Source: Oscillospiraceae bacterium (GTDB lineage: Bacteria; Bacillota; Clostridia; Oscillospirales; Oscillospiraceae). From it: DNA of 64,000 bases. The position numbers and the translations under genes are program-made. The DNA lies in contig JAFYAQ010000022.1 of the NCBI GenBank assembly GCA_017540645.1, positions 124,001-188,000 of the forward strand, written 5' to 3'. The notes under the pieces are model-generated. The model had not been told where the DNA came from. It saw only the letters and a list, made by a program, of their open reading frames with translations, and ran no database searches. Of this stretch, positions 17,542 through 24,649 are shown piece after piece (positions within the stretch are counted from its first letter, which is position 1; the number at the start of each line of letters is the position of its first letter).

Positions 17542-18257
17542 GAGAAGGCGTCTGGTCCCGGGAGCTGCGGCTGTTGAACCGGGATGTGGACCTTTACCGG
17601 CGGCTGCATCTGTCCAGGCTTTTTGAGTTTTTTCAGGAGGCGTCCATCGCCCATACCCAGGCCCTGGGCATGGGTCGGGAGAAAACCCTGGACCGGGGCC
17701 TGCTTTGGGTGGTGACCCGCCAGCAGGCCTTGATCCGCCGTATGCCGGAATATGACGAGCAGCTGCGGCTGCTGACCTGGCCGGGGGTGACCATGCACCT
17801 GTTTTTCCCTCGCCAGTACCGTCTGGAGACTCCGGAGGGGAAGACTCTTGTGCGCGGCAGCGCTCTGTGGATGCTGGTGGACCGGGAAACCCGCCGTTTT
17901 GTCTTCCCGGAAAATCACGGCATTGTCATCCCCGGCCTTTGCACGGATGAGGATCTGCCGCTGCCCCCTGCGCCGGCTGCTTTGCCCACAGAGGAGGAGC
18001 GCTCCTTCACTGTACCCTACAGCTATGTGGACATGAACGGCCATATGAACAACACCCGGTATTTTGACCTGGCAGAGGATTGCCTCGGGGTCGCGGCGGA
18101 GGGACGGGAGCTTATAGAGGCGGCGGTGGAGTACAAAAACGAGGCCCGCCTGGGAGAAGAGCTGAGCCTTCGCTGGGGCCGGGAGAAGGAACGGTATTAT
18201 CTCACCGGCACAGGGAACCGGCCGGTTTTCAACCTGTCGCTGACGTACCGGGCTTGA
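17538..18257 (+). CDS. Acyl-ACP thioesterase, double hotdog
   Basis: 239 residues from the ATG overlapping the ACP stop. Two hotdog repeats are visible: the first around DLYRRLHLSRLFEFFQEASIAHTQ (near 15-38) and the second around SYVDMNGHMNNTRYFDLAED (near 155-174), whose N-x-H motif matches the catalytic residues of the FatA/FatB-type family (Asn, His; DxN form). It would release free fatty acid from ACP. Together with the ligase this makes a load-modify-release cassette: acid to acyl-ACP, modification on the carrier, hydrolysis. The modifying enzymes may be the divergently encoded flavoproteins (inference). Confidence 0.88.
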   Translation: MREGVWSRELRLLNRDVDLYRRLHLSRLFEFFQEASIAHTQALGMGREKTLDRGLLWVVTRQQALIRRMPEYDEQLRLLTWPGVTMHLFFPRQYRLETPEGKTLVRGSALWMLVDRETRRFVFPENHGIVIPGLCTDEDLPLPPAPAALPTEEERSFTVPYSYVDMNGHMNNTRYFDLAEDCLGVAAEGRELIEAAVEYKNEARLGEELSLRWGREKERYYLTGTGNRPVFNLSLTYRA

Positions 18258-18276
18258 CCGGGTAGGAGACACGACC

Positions 18277-19788
18277 ATGAGAAAGAGAGGAGCCCTGGCG
18301 GCTCTGCTGGCGGCGCTTTTGCTGCTGCTCCTTGCACCAATGGCCCTGGCGGACGACAGCACTACGCTCACCGCCGTCCGGAACGAGTATATCCGGGTGC
18401 TGATCGACATGCCCAACGGCTCCACCATGCGTTCTCATCGGGTGGAGAGCGGGGAGATGGCCCCCGGCTTGAGCCTGCGGGCGGAGGGGGAGGGCCTTGG
18501 ATTGTTCGGGACCCCCAACACCTTGGGCAACTGGTCCGTCACGGTCCGCTGCACGACGGACGACGGCGAACTTCTGCTGACCATCCATCAGTATATCATC
18601 GCTTCCTCTGCGCCTCCCGCTGTGGGGATCGCGCCGACAGCCGCTCCGGCGGAGGCGGCAGGATCCATGGCGGAGCCGGAGCAGGAAATGACGGCCGAGC
18701 CTCAGCCGACGCCCCCCCCTGCGGCTACGCCGGTCCCCACGCTGGCTCCCACTCCGGAGCCCACCCTGGCGCCTACCCCGGAGGGACGGCCCGTGATCCG
18801 CAAGGAGCCCTCCGGCGAGACAGTGACACGGGGCGGCACGGCCATCTTTGTGGCCCGGGCAGACGGCGCGGCTGAGATCGTGTGGTATCTGCTGGATAAC
18901 AGCGGAGAGGCCGAGATGCCGGCTCAGCAGGCCACGGAGTTCTTTTCCGGACTGCGGATCTATGGCCAGGGCACCGAGACCCTGACCGTCAGCGGCATCC
19001 CCTCCGGTCTGAACGGCTGGCGGGCAGAGTGCCGCTTTATCGGCCCCACAGGCACGGTAGCCGTCTCTGACGACGCCGTTATCACGGTCCGGGAGAAAGG
19101 CATCTCCTCGCCCGGTCTGATATTCGATCCCCAAAAAGTGGAACTTTACACCGGAGAGAGCGTAACTCTCTCGGTCAGCGCTCTGCCCCCAGAGGGCGCT
19201 ACGGTTCGATATCAGTGGTATTCTACGGATAAATACGATCTGGCCAGCGTCAAGGCCATCGAAGGGGCCACGGACACCAGCTTTACGCCCCCCTTCATAC
19301 CGGGCACTTTGTACTATTGCGTGGGTGTGCGCAGCGTCCGTACGTCCAACGGAGAGGAAAGCTCCACAGCGTATTCCGATCTGGCGGAGATCCGCTGCAT
19401 CGAAGGAGAACGGACCCACGAGCACGTGTTTTCCAGCTACTGGCTGGCGGACGGCGTGAGTCACTGGCACGGCTGCGACTGCGGACAGCGCCAGGACGAG
19501 GGTGAGCATGAGATCGATTGGACCGTGATCCGCAGAGCCACGTCCCGACGGGACGGGGAGCGAAGAGGCGTATGCCGGGTCTGCGGCTATGAGGCTCGGG
19601 AGACCATCGCTGCAGGCGCGGCGGAGCGTACAGACACCGCACGGATCGTACTGGCGGTGCTGGCCGGACTGGTGATTTTGCTGATTCTGATGGGGATCAT
19701 CCTTCTCAGCCGCCGGAGTCGGCGCAGAAGACGTTCCCGTCGGCCTCGCAGCCGAACATACCACAGCACTCACACGCCCCGGCGATAG
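18277..19788 (+). CDS. Secreted, membrane-anchored Ig-like protein with Pro/Thr-rich stalk
   Basis: 503 residues: signal peptide (1 to about 25, ending MALADD), an N-terminal domain of unknown family, a Pro/Thr-rich linker with PTLAPTPE repeats (about 140-170), an Ig-like or Big-type region (RKEPSGETVTRGGTAIFVAR onward), a second with SVTLSVSALPPEGATVRYQWYS, a Cys/His-rich segment (THEHVFSSYWLADGVSHWHGCDCG, CRVCGYEA) and a C-terminal membrane helix plus Arg-rich tail. The topology is extracellular with an inside tail. The HxH-CxC and CxxC pattern could bind metal. Function unknown. It follows the thioesterase by 19 bp but may have its own role with the next two genes. Confidence 0.75.
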   Translation: MRKRGALAALLAALLLLLLAPMALADDSTTLTAVRNEYIRVLIDMPNGSTMRSHRVESGEMAPGLSLRAEGEGLGLFGTPNTLGNWSVTVRCTTDDGELLLTIHQYIIASSAPPAVGIAPTAAPAEAAGSMAEPEQEMTAEPQPTPPPAATPVPTLAPTPEPTLAPTPEGRPVIRKEPSGETVTRGGTAIFVARADGAAEIVWYLLDNSGEAEMPAQQATEFFSGLRIYGQGTETLTVSGIPSGLNGWRAECRFIGPTGTVAVSDDAVITVREKGISSPGLIFDPQKVELYTGESVTLSVSALPPEGATVRYQWYSTDKYDLASVKAIEGATDTSFTPPFIPGTLYYCVGVRSVRTSNGEESSTAYSDLAEIRCIEGERTHEHVFSSYWLADGVSHWHGCDCGQRQDEGEHEIDWTVIRRATSRRDGERRGVCRVCGYEARETIAAGAAERTDTARIVLAVLAGLVILLILMGIILLSRRSRRRRRSRRPRSRTYHSTHTPRR

Positions 19789-19836
19789 AAGGATTTCCAT
19801 TACAAAAATATCTTAGATACGGGAAGGAGCGGCAAT

Positions 19837-21120
19837 ATGGGACTGATCAAAGCGGCTCTGGGCTCTGCGGCCGGTGTGCTGGGGGACCAGTGGAAGGATT
19901 ATTTCTATACAGATGCTCTGCCGGAGAACGTTCTGGCGGTGAAAGGCCGGAAAAAGGGGAGAGGCGGCAGCGATAACATCATTTCCAACGGCTCCGTCAT
20001 TGCGGTGGCCAGCGGCCAGTGCATGATGATCGTGGAGCAGGGCAAGGTGGTGGATCTTTGCGCGGTACCCGGTGAGTACGTATACGATATCTCCACAGAA
20101 CCCAGCATTTTCGCCGGAGGAGATCTGGCGGACAATCTGATGAAGGTTTTCCAGAACATCGGAAAGCGCTTCACCTTCGGAGGTATGCCGCCCAAGGACC
20201 AGCGGGTCTACTATTTCAATACCAAGGAGATCATGGGCAATAAGTACGGGACCCCGGCCCCGGTGCCCTTCCGTGTCGTAGACCGGAATATCGGGCTGGA
20301 TATGGATATCGCCATCCGCTGCTTTGGGGAGTACAGCTACCGCATGACCAATCCGCTGCTGTTCTATACCAATATCTGCGGCAATGTGGAAGCCCCCTAT
20401 CTGCGCTCTCAGCTGGACGGTCAGCTGAAGAGCGAGCTGCTCACGGCTCTGCAGCCTGCCTTTGCCAAGGTCTCCGAGCGTGGCGTACGCTATTCCGCCC
20501 TGCCCGGTCACACCATGGAGGTGACCCAGGCTCTGAACGAGGTCCTCTCTCCCAAATGGCGGGATCAGCGGGGCATCGAACTGGTGGCTGTGGGCATGAA
20601 CAGCGTCCGGGCCAGTGAGGAGGACGAGAAGACCATCAAGGAGCTGCAGCGCACAGCAGCTCTCCGGGACCCCAATATGCGGGACGCCTACATGACCAAC
20701 GCCAAGGCCGCCGCGGTCCAGTCCGCCGCCGCCAACCAGAGTGCCGGACCGGCCATGGCTTTCATGGGCATGAACATGGCGGATGCCATGGCCCAGCCGG
20801 TCCATAGCCAGAGCGCGGCTACTGTGCCCGCTGCGGCGGCGAACAGCTGGACCTGTCCCGGCTGCGGGGCCCTCGCTACCGGGAAGTTCTGCCCGGAGTG
20901 CGGCACGCCCCGGCCCGCTGCCGGCGGCTTCTGGACCTGCCAGAGCTGCGGCACCAGGAACAAGGGCAAGTTCTGCACCGAATGCGGGGCAAAGAAGCCC
21001 GCCGGAGTACCCCAGTATAAATGTGACAAATGCGGCTGGGAGCCGGCGGACCCTGCCCATCCTCCCAAGTTCTGCCCCGAGTGCGGAGATCCCTTTGACA
21101 ATGGGGACATAGTGTCCTGA
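19837..21120 (+). CDS. SPFH-domain protein with three C-terminal zinc ribbons
   Basis: 427 residues. The N-terminal 290 residues match the SPFH/virion core protein type (YdjI-like; MGLIKAALGSAAGVLGDQWKDYF and PENVLAVKGRKK at the start). A Met/Ala-rich linker follows (about 295-330), then three zinc ribbons: CPGCGALATGKFCPECG, CQSCGTRNKGKFCTECG and CDKCGWEP with CPECG. No signal peptide. Such proteins are often encoded with stress or membrane-remodelling genes. Neighbours here are two Pro/Thr-rich surface proteins, so a membrane-associated scaffolding role is possible but unproven. RBS GGGAAGGAG-like sequence precedes the ATG. Confidence 0.82.
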   Translation: MGLIKAALGSAAGVLGDQWKDYFYTDALPENVLAVKGRKKGRGGSDNIISNGSVIAVASGQCMMIVEQGKVVDLCAVPGEYVYDISTEPSIFAGGDLADNLMKVFQNIGKRFTFGGMPPKDQRVYYFNTKEIMGNKYGTPAPVPFRVVDRNIGLDMDIAIRCFGEYSYRMTNPLLFYTNICGNVEAPYLRSQLDGQLKSELLTALQPAFAKVSERGVRYSALPGHTMEVTQALNEVLSPKWRDQRGIELVAVGMNSVRASEEDEKTIKELQRTAALRDPNMRDAYMTNAKAAAVQSAAANQSAGPAMAFMGMNMADAMAQPVHSQSAATVPAAAANSWTCPGCGALATGKFCPECGTPRPAAGGFWTCQSCGTRNKGKFCTECGAKKPAGVPQYKCDKCGWEPADPAHPPKFCPECGDPFDNGDIVS

Positions 21121-21135
21121 AAGGACGGTCATCCT

Positions 21136-21870
21136 TTGAGAAAAATATCCTTGATCCTGCTGCTTGCAGCGGCGCTGCTGCTGCCCGGCTGTGTGTTCGG
21201 GCCGGAGCGGAGTGAGCCGATCCCGACGATGAGCGCCACAACGGAGCCGGATATCACACCTACCCCGGAAATCGCGCCCACCCCTACGCCTACCCCTACA
21301 CCCACGCCTACCCCGGAGCCGACGGCCGTACCTACGCCCACCCCCACTCCGGAGCCCCAGCCCACACAGGAGCCGGAGCCCATGAGCTATGAGGACGTGG
21401 ATGCCCTGCTGCGATCAAACGGCGCCGTGTGCGGCGTGGCATACCTGGGGGAAAGCCCGGAACATCTGCTCATCGGCGCACCGGCTCTTCTGGCGCAGGG
21501 AGGCTATAACTGGCTCTATTCCTTCCTGGGAAACACCGGCAGTACTCTGCAGGTGGAGTGGAAGGGCAGCCAGATGTATGCTGTCATTCCCCGGAGCGAT
21601 GCTTCTGTCACCTTTTATGAGTTCTACATGAACAAGGACTATAGCTTTACCGACGGCCTGGGACAATACATTGATGCCGGCGGACGGGGCCAGTGCGCAC
21701 TCCTTCGCTGCGGCGACAGTGTCACCATGCCCAATCTGATCCTGCTGATCGACTCTGACCAGGGCCAGTCGCGGTACATCCCCCGAATCACCCTGGGGGA
21801 CGGGCAGCTTCTGACGGACGACAGCCGGATCATGGATCTGACGATCTATAATTTTCAATTGTATTCCTGA
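21136..21870 (+). CDS. Pro/Thr-rich lipoprotein of unknown function
   Basis: 244 residues starting at TTG 21136, with AAAGGA ten bases upstream. A lipoprotein signal ends at LLPGC (Cys near residue 17). A TPTPTP/EPTP stalk covers about 38-78, followed by a globular 165-residue domain without recognised motifs. It lies 15 bp after the SPFH gene, so it is probably cotranscribed. The stalk composition matches that of the 18277 gene and of the 35985 lipoprotein, a common surface-protein style in this genome. Confidence 0.75.
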   Translation: MRKISLILLLAAALLLPGCVFGPERSEPIPTMSATTEPDITPTPEIAPTPTPTPTPTPTPEPTAVPTPTPTPEPQPTQEPEPMSYEDVDALLRSNGAVCGVAYLGESPEHLLIGAPALLAQGGYNWLYSFLGNTGSTLQVEWKGSQMYAVIPRSDASVTFYEFYMNKDYSFTDGLGQYIDAGGRGQCALLRCGDSVTMPNLILLIDSDQGQSRYIPRITLGDGQLLTDDSRIMDLTIYNFQLYS

Positions 21871-21892
21871 GAAAACCCATAGAAACAGATAA

Positions 21893-21950
21893 CTATGCTC
21901 CCCTTATGAAAAAACAGAGAAAAACTCTGTTTAACACAAGGGGAGCATAG
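21893..21950. other. Nested double hairpin between operons
   Basis: A perfect 13-bp outer repeat (21893-21905 with 21938-21950, CTATGCTCCCCTT and complement) encloses an inner 8-bp hairpin (21912-21919 with 21925-21932). No T tract follows. It lies between the convergent lipoprotein and MATE genes and may act as a terminator or be the remnant of a small repeat. Confidence 0.6.
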
Positions 21951-21999
21951 CTGTGTTCAGGAGTAAAAAGCGAGACGGTGCGCATAGCAAAAGCCAAAA

Positions 22000-23391
22000 T
22001 CAACTGGCTGTATTATGATTGGCAGGAATGGGATTCCATTTATTGCTTTTGAAGTACAGGACATAGAGAGCAAACAGCAGGATATTGTGCCCGATCATAC
22101 AGCCCCAGGCGGCAGCCAGACCATAATGCAAAAGCTGAATACATACAAAGGTTCCCAGAATACGAACGCCCCACATGCCGGAGATGTTGAAGAGGAAGGG
22201 GACAACGGTTTTGCCCGCCCCCTGGAGCATGCCCTCAATGACGATGCTGACGCCATAGAAGGGTTCTGAGCAGGCCACCATCCGCAGCACCAGACTGCCC
22301 AGGGCGATCACCGCTGCATCGCGGCTGAACAGACGGACCATCTGGGGAGCAAAAGCGAAAAGCAGCGCGCCGGAAACGGTCATCAGCGAGATCTCGATCA
22401 AAATTATGATTCGGCCCAAATCTCGCAGCCGTGTTTTGTCCCGTGCTCCCACGGCGTTGCCCGACAGAGTGGCCGCCGCGGCCATCATGCCATATCCGGG
22501 TATATAAAAGGCGGATTCCACCGTGTTGGCAATGGTATGGGCGGCCGTGGAAAGCTCTCCCAGAGAATTGATCATGGCGGCAAAAGCCACATAGCCAAGA
22601 GAAGAGCCGAAACGCTGGAGCATATTGGGAAAGGCGATGCGAAGGCAGGGACGGAGGACCCGGATGTCCGGCAGGATGGAGACGCCCCTGGGAGAAATAT
22701 CCTTGTGCCGCCAAAGCGCGAAGGTGATGGCGACGCCGCCGAATAAGATGGAGACAGCACTGGCCGCAGCGGCACCCAGCACGCCCCAGCCGCCCCCCCA
22801 GACAGTCAAGGAGCGACCGAACAACAGAATGGTCCGCTTCTCATAGATCAACAGGAAGTTTAAGAATACGTTGATCAAATTCACGCCGATCCCGACCCGC
22901 ATAGGCGTTTTTGTGTCCCCGACAGCCCGCAGCACCGTGCCGAAGATGATGGTAGCCGCGCGCGGCAGCATAGGGAGGTAGAGAATGAAAAAGTATTGGC
23001 TGGCAAGCTTTCGGATCGACGGATCCACCTGCATCCAAATGGGGACCAAACCGCTGAAAGACAGAGCCAGTATGGTAAACAACAGGCCCGTCAGCAGCAC
23101 AGCCAGCACGCTCTGGCCGGAAGCGCGGCGCGCTTTTTCTTTTTCTCCGGCGCCGTATGCCTGGGAGATGTAGGCAAGGAAGCCGACTCCAAAGGCGGAT
23201 ACCGTAGAGCCGAGCAGCCAGTTCACCGTAGTAGTGGCTCCCACCGCAGCGGTTGCGGAGGTGCCGAGAGTCCCGACCATAGCGGTGTCTATATACTGCA
23301 CCGCCGTCCCCATCAGCTGTTCCAGCATGGTCGGCAGGGCCAGACTGAAAACCGTCGGAACCAGGGACCATGAAAAAAACCGTTTGTTCAT
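22000..23391 (-). CDS. MATE family efflux transporter
   Basis: 463 residues and twelve predicted membrane segments in two similar halves. Typical MATE residues are MLEQLMGTAVQYIDTAMVGTLG near 22-43 and, in the second half, NTVESAFYIPGYGMMAAAATLSGNAVGARD. These are cation- or proton-coupled drug/metabolite exporters. The start overlaps the stop of the HD gene by ATGA, so the two are coupled. Substrate unknown. Confidence 0.92.
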   Translation of the reverse strand: MNKRFFSWSLVPTVFSLALPTMLEQLMGTAVQYIDTAMVGTLGTSATAAVGATTTVNWLLGSTVSAFGVGFLAYISQAYGAGEKEKARRASGQSVLAVLLTGLLFTILALSFSGLVPIWMQVDPSIRKLASQYFFILYLPMLPRAATIIFGTVLRAVGDTKTPMRVGIGVNLINVFLNFLLIYEKRTILLFGRSLTVWGGGWGVLGAAAASAVSILFGGVAITFALWRHKDISPRGVSILPDIRVLRPCLRIAFPNMLQRFGSSLGYVAFAAMINSLGELSTAAHTIANTVESAFYIPGYGMMAAAATLSGNAVGARDKTRLRDLGRIIILIEISLMTVSGALLFAFAPQMVRLFSRDAAVIALGSLVLRMVACSEPFYGVSIVIEGMLQGAGKTVVPFLFNISGMWGVRILGTFVCIQLLHYGLAAAWGCMIGHNILLFALYVLYFKSNKWNPIPANHNTAS

Positions 23392-24419
23392 ATCTCTTTT
23401 GCGGATGACTCACATTCTTCCACGGGGACGGCATATCCGCACAGCCATTCTCCCAGATCATCCGCCCTGTATTCATCCAGCGCCGACCGATACAGGGGAT
23501 TGCAATGACTGACGCGCCCTTCCCCGGCAATCAGAGGATCCATGTACCGGCGTTTTACCTGGATCTGACGCCAGGGTCCGTTGTCCAGGGGCTGTTCGGC
23601 GCTCCTTACCGAGGAGAGCATGCGATAATGATTCCATGCCCATGCCGTGCGAGTGTCGGAGCGCAGCTTTTGAATCACGGCCGTCTCCGATGTATACAGC
23701 TCCGATCGCTTCAACACGCCGAGGGACAAGGCCTCCCGCAGCAGTTCGGACAGCATTTCCATGGCGTAGCGGTCTTCTTTGGACTCGTAGAGCCTGGAAA
23801 GGCAAAGGGCCCGCATGGAAAAATCCAACGCGGTCTCCCCGGTCTGAAAAGCCAGCTCCGGCAGACCGTCCTCGTTTTCTGCGATACACAGGTCCCGGTA
23901 AAAGGCCGCCGTCTCCGATCGGGAGGCATAGCCGAAATTCACCATATTGCTCAAAGTGTATTCCAGCCGATCCGCTGCCAGCCTTGGGGCGTCATTGTCT
24001 GCGATGGGATAGCGGTGGTAATCGCCGGTATCCTCCGGTACGATTTGATATCTCTTCAGTGTCGCCATCAGCTCCGGAGAATTCATGATGACGGAGAGAG
24101 TGCCGTCCTCTGTGGATTCCTGGCTCAGATAGTCGCCGCGGAGAAAATCCACCACATGGGCAAAAACGGGCGTTGCTATATCGTGGAACAGCCCCGCCGC
24201 GGCCTGTGTGCGGTCATGGGTGAAGTGCCACACGATCAGCCCCACCCCAACGCTGTGGTCATAGCGGGAATGGGGACCCAGATGACGATAGATCGGAAAC
24301 CCGGTGTATTCACAGCCGCAGTTCATTCCGATATCCTCCAGACGCTGCATGGCGGGGGCATCTGCCAGCTCCTGCAGGAAGGAAGGGCATGATTCATGGT
24401 ACAGTTCCCAAAGCCGCAT
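23388..24419 (-). CDS. HD-domain metal-dependent phosphohydrolase
   Basis: 343 residues from ATG 24419, chosen because TGGAG precedes it; the frame is open to 24467. Metal-binding HD motif residues are visible: SRYDHSVGVG (H near 62), GLFHDIATPVFAH (HD near 84) and a later Asp. The layout resembles SAMHD1/dGTPase-like or YfbR-like HD proteins but substrate is unclear. It is first in a two-gene operon with a MATE exporter. Confidence 0.82.
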   Translation of the reverse strand: MRLWELYHESCPSFLQELADAPAMQRLEDIGMNCGCEYTGFPIYRHLGPHSRYDHSVGVGLIVWHFTHDRTQAAAGLFHDIATPVFAHVVDFLRGDYLSQESTEDGTLSVIMNSPELMATLKRYQIVPEDTGDYHRYPIADNDAPRLAADRLEYTLSNMVNFGYASRSETAAFYRDLCIAENEDGLPELAFQTGETALDFSMRALCLSRLYESKEDRYAMEMLSELLREALSLGVLKRSELYTSETAVIQKLRSDTRTAWAWNHYRMLSSVRSAEQPLDNGPWRQIQVKRRYMDPLIAGEGRVSHCNPLYRSALDEYRADDLGEWLCGYAVPVEECESSAKEI

Positions 24420-24510
24420 TTTCTGACTCCAATAATTTGTTTTTTTATAGTATACTGTCTTCATCATCAGAAAGCAATTGGCGGGAACCTGCTCATATAT
24501 TACAATTTTG

Positions 24511-24539
24511 TTGACACGGGAAGGGATGTTTTGTATAAT
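24511..24539 (+). promoter_or_regulatory. Consensus sigma-A promoter of the Fe-S flavoprotein gene
   Basis: TTGACA (24511-24516) and TATAAT (24534-24539) with a 17-bp spacer, both perfect. The leader to the start codon is about 105 bp, AT-rich, with no recognised riboswitch. Confidence 0.85.
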
Positions 24540-24649
24540 TTATTGACAAAATACCCAGACGAGCAAGATAGATTAACATATTTGAACAAAGCAGAAACGT
24601 ATTTGAAAAAGAAAAGAGCTTAGACCTATCGGAAATGGAGGAAAGCGAT

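Noticed and set aside
18700..18790. Simple-sequence repeat as a phase-variable tract
   Set aside because: Pro/Thr codons vary at third positions, so the repeat is at protein level and not prone to slippage.
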